From Rhodocollybia butyracea (lineage: Eukaryota > Basidiomycota > Agaricomycetes > Agaricales > Omphalotaceae): a stretch of 64,000 nt of DNA. Made by a program: the position numbers and the translations under genes. Position 1 is the first letter of the stretch. Each line of letters starts with the position of its first letter. The stretch is from the NCBI GenBank assembly GCA_015501585.1, contig JADNRY010000009.1:62001-126000 (forward strand). The letters run 5' to 3'. Positions 61,977 through 64,000 of the stretch are shown here, piece after piece. Below the pieces are notes generated by a model that searched no databases, was not told where the DNA came from, and saw only the letters and a program-made list of their open reading frames with translations.

Positions 61977-63134
61977 TCAGAGAACAAACCAAGCAATCAA
62001 TAACATCCCGCCGAGAATTAGTGCATGAAGTAACGTCAGTCCCGTCTCAGATTGAAAGGCATTATAGTCATCGGTAAGCTCATCTCGTTCCGCTTGAGCA
62101 AGGGTCAATAGAGTGCGGAGTTCTTGGATTTCAGCCTGTACTTTGGGATTCTTTAGATCGACGTGTTCTGAGGTGTGGGTTTCTGTACGCAAATTCGTCA
62201 AGCTGGTAGAGGAGGAACAATATTAATGCCCACCTTTCATTGTCTGTTCATAGCTTCTCATTTCCTCCACCAGCTCGGGATCGAGCTGCGCCACGGCAGC
62301 ACTTTCCGAGAAGCGCTTTCCTTCGTCTATAAGCTCTTCTTGGATCTTCAAAGGCATCTTTTCCTCTCCTGTACTTCTAATCAACTGTGAAATGATTTCC
62401 TTTGCACGCTCTACTGTCCCATCATATCGAACAAGCCGAGCTCCCTGACGGATTGCTGCCTGGAAAAATTTGGGATTTTCTCGAAGTTCTGCTTCACGTA
62501 TATCTGACTTGGTGTCCATTCCTGTTGTTACAATAACGACCTTGTTCATCGCAGCATCGCCACAAAGATCCCGAAAAATTCGCATATTTCGTCTGCCTAT
62601 TCCACCAATTCGAGGACTGGAGGTGCTCTGGAGGTAAATCAGACCTATCAGCGTGACTTCACGCTCGTATCTTGGCGAAGGGTTAGCAGGAGGAGGCGAG
62701 ATCGATGTTGAGCGACATACAACCCGGCAAGAAACTCAGCAATCATTTTCAATATGTCTGCATCCTCATCGCCGGGAGTGTCAACGAGCTGAAGTATGTG
62801 GCCATCCAGCTCAAATGGTAGAGAGAGCTGAACTGTCGTTGTACAAGGCTCGAGGTCGGATCCGACAACGAGGTTCGACTCACTAAGGCTGTTGATGAAC
62901 TATCAAGCTGGAGAGATGAGGACACTTCTGAAGATGGAAATGGCACTCTCACGGTGGTTTTTCCACTGCCAGTGGCCCCCAAGACCCTGGTGTCGAACAG
63001 TAAGTGTAAAAACGACCCATTGCTAGACGGTGAACATACATTACTACGGGGTACTACGCGCACGTTTGAGATGTAGGTAGGATTCTCGGACAGCGGTTGG
63101 AACAAACCTTGTTATGGTCTTGCGAGGCTGCCAT
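61977..63134 (-). CDS. AIG1-type GTPase with C-terminal transmembrane anchor
   Basis: Second GTPase of the AIG1/GIMAP type. The probable start ATG is at 63134 (MAASQDHNK), followed by a short N-terminal exon. Walker A is VLGATGSGKTT; then VGSDLEPCTTTVQLSLPFEL and LQLVDTPGDEDADILKMIAE (G3), and IGLIYLQSTSSPRIGGIGRR with RIFRDLCGDAAMNKVVIVTT. A polar helical region (DPELVEEMRSYEQTMK, then AEIQELRTLLTLAQAERDEL) leads to a C-terminal hydrophobic segment GLTLLHALILGGMLLIAWFV ending at TGA 61977, so it should be tail-anchored. The last intron (GTGGGC to GTACAG) is inferred from phase. It is a paralogue of the neighbouring GTPase, not a recent copy, given the sequence difference. Confidence 0.86.
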
Positions 63135-63410
63135 GAATGTTTTGAAGGGGAATAAGGTGTTTGAATCAACTTGGTTTCGATGGGCGTGAACAAGGTAATA
63201 AGCTTTGCACGCTGGAAACATGTGGCATTCCACTGACGCTAGATCTAAGATCAATGTTTTGATGATCTCGCAGACATATCTACGGGCTAAGAGCGAGTTC
63301 ACAGCTGTTCGCGTACTCAGAGGGTTGAATCGATGACGACAAGCTGGATATCACGTGTGTGGCACGTTCTCCACACCCGACTTTACAACTCGAGTTGTTT
63401 CTTCTCTACC

Positions 63411-64000
63411 ATGTTTGCGACCATTCCCGCTGCCTTGCGTCTTCTAATCACTACTTTACTTTGGAATCAAGAAACACCCGCGTCTCCGCCAGCCCAAGAG
63501 CTTCAATTTCAGCTGCGACACATACATGGCGTCACCAACAGTTCCCGTACCATATTCTCAGATGTTTCACCATCATATTCGAATCTGCTTGAAATATATC
63601 CTATCAAGACGCAGAACATAATAACTCACCGGCCGTCATCATTTTCTGCCTTTTCAGAGTCACGTAGAAAGTCTATGACACTTGGGCAGAGTGGCCTGCT
63701 TGATTGGGATGTTGCAGAAATGCAAGGCCCTAATCCTAGCAACAGAGAGACACTGCTCACCCTTGCAAAGATGACTTCAAATGCTTATAATGAACCTTCT
63801 GACAAAGACTGGTACGACCTGGGGCGGGATTGGAACTCAACTTTCTCTTACGGCTGGGAGCCCGACGCAGATGGATTCAGAGGTCATATCTTCGTCTCCA
63901 CGGATAATTCAACAGTGGTTGTGTCGATAAAGGGGACGTCAGTCCCAATACTGGGTGGCGGTCCTACAACAACGAAAGACAAACGCAATGATAACCTGCT
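63411..64000 (+). CDS. ATG15: ATG15-like autophagic-body lipase, 5' part only
   Basis: Partial gene running off the window end. The ATG at 63411 gives MFATIPAALRLLITTLLWNQ, a hydrophobic N-terminus as in ATG15 signal anchors. The frame continues without a stop for about 196 codons: QELQFQLRHIHGVTNSSRT, ETLLTLAKMTSNAYNEPSDK, WYDLGRDWNSTFSYGWEPDA, GFRGHIFVSTDNSTVVVSIK and GTSVPILGGGPTTTKDKRND. These match the conserved N-terminal half of ATG15 phospholipase; the lipase GxSxG motif lies beyond the window. Multiple N-x-S/T sites fit a lumenal protein. It acts in the vacuole, where it breaks down autophagic-body membranes. It is divergent from the second AIG1 gene (276 bp between starts). Confidence 0.88.
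   Translation, partial: MFATIPAALRLLITTLLWNQETPASPPAQELQFQLRHIHGVTNSSRTIFSDVSPSYSNLLEIYPIKTQNIITHRPSSFSAFSESRRKSMTLGQSGLLDWDVAEMQGPNPSNRETLLTLAKMTSNAYNEPSDKDWYDLGRDWNSTFSYGWEPDADGFRGHIFVSTDNSTVVVSIKGTSVPILGGGPTTTKDKRNDNL

Overview
The window is nuclear DNA of a filamentous basidiomycete, most likely an agaric (Agaricomycetes). The genes are compact and cut by many introns of about 45-60 nt with GT...AG ends. The gene families are typical of mushrooms: F-box proteins with divergent C-termini, GT61 and GT2 glycosyltransferases, a fungal arylsulfotransferase-like protein, GMC oxidoreductase, polysaccharide deacetylase, 7TM receptor-like protein, AIG1 GTPases, NFX1/FAP1 and ATG15. I see no bacterial, viral, CRISPR or complete transposon features. 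Gene models were built by reading exons and splice phases by eye. Outer coordinates are firm where a start and stop are given, and inner exon edges are approximate unless stated.

Layout. 1.1-16.3 kb holds six consecutive minus-strand genes: GT61 glycosyltransferase, an unrecognised protein, an arylsulfotransferase-like protein with a GPI-type tail, a secreted GMC oxidoreductase with a GPI-type tail, a carboxylesterase and a polysaccharide deacetylase. A plus-strand block follows at 17.1-24.5 kb: amino-acid/GABA-type permease, 7TM receptor-like protein and a 645-residue serine-rich protein. From 25.6 to 36.1 kb the genes are on the minus strand: an ABC transporter with four frame breaks, a C2-domain protein, a small 91-residue protein and a metal-dependent amidohydrolase. 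A 1.9-kb tandem duplication (36.66-40.46 kb) carries two copies of a zinc alcohol dehydrogenase, the first with a frame break. A vacuolar-type MFS transporter with a very long central loop follows.

44-58.5 kb holds three F-box proteins, a large processive GT2 glycosyltransferase and an NFX1/FAP1-type zinc-finger regulator divergent from it. 60.2-63.1 kb holds two adjacent AIG1-type GTPases with different C-terminal membrane-targeting ends. The window ends inside an ATG15 autophagic-body lipase.

Functional picture. The first 16 kb looks like a neighbourhood for building or modifying extracellular polysaccharide or cell-surface material, but shared strand and theme are the only evidence of linkage. 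The rest looks like ordinary, unlinked fungal genes.

The most important technical observation is that several otherwise well-preserved genes carry single-base length changes, mostly inside mononucleotide runs. These genes are the esterase, the ABC transporter (four times), ADH copy 1, NFX1 and the third F-box gene. Either they are young pseudogenes or, more likely for the core gene NFX1, the assembly has homopolymer errors. I found no convincing complete novel defence or mobile system. The best candidates for something under-described are the paired GTPases, the two GPI-tailed enzymes, the perfect intergenic hairpin and the tRNA-like fragment at the duplication junction.
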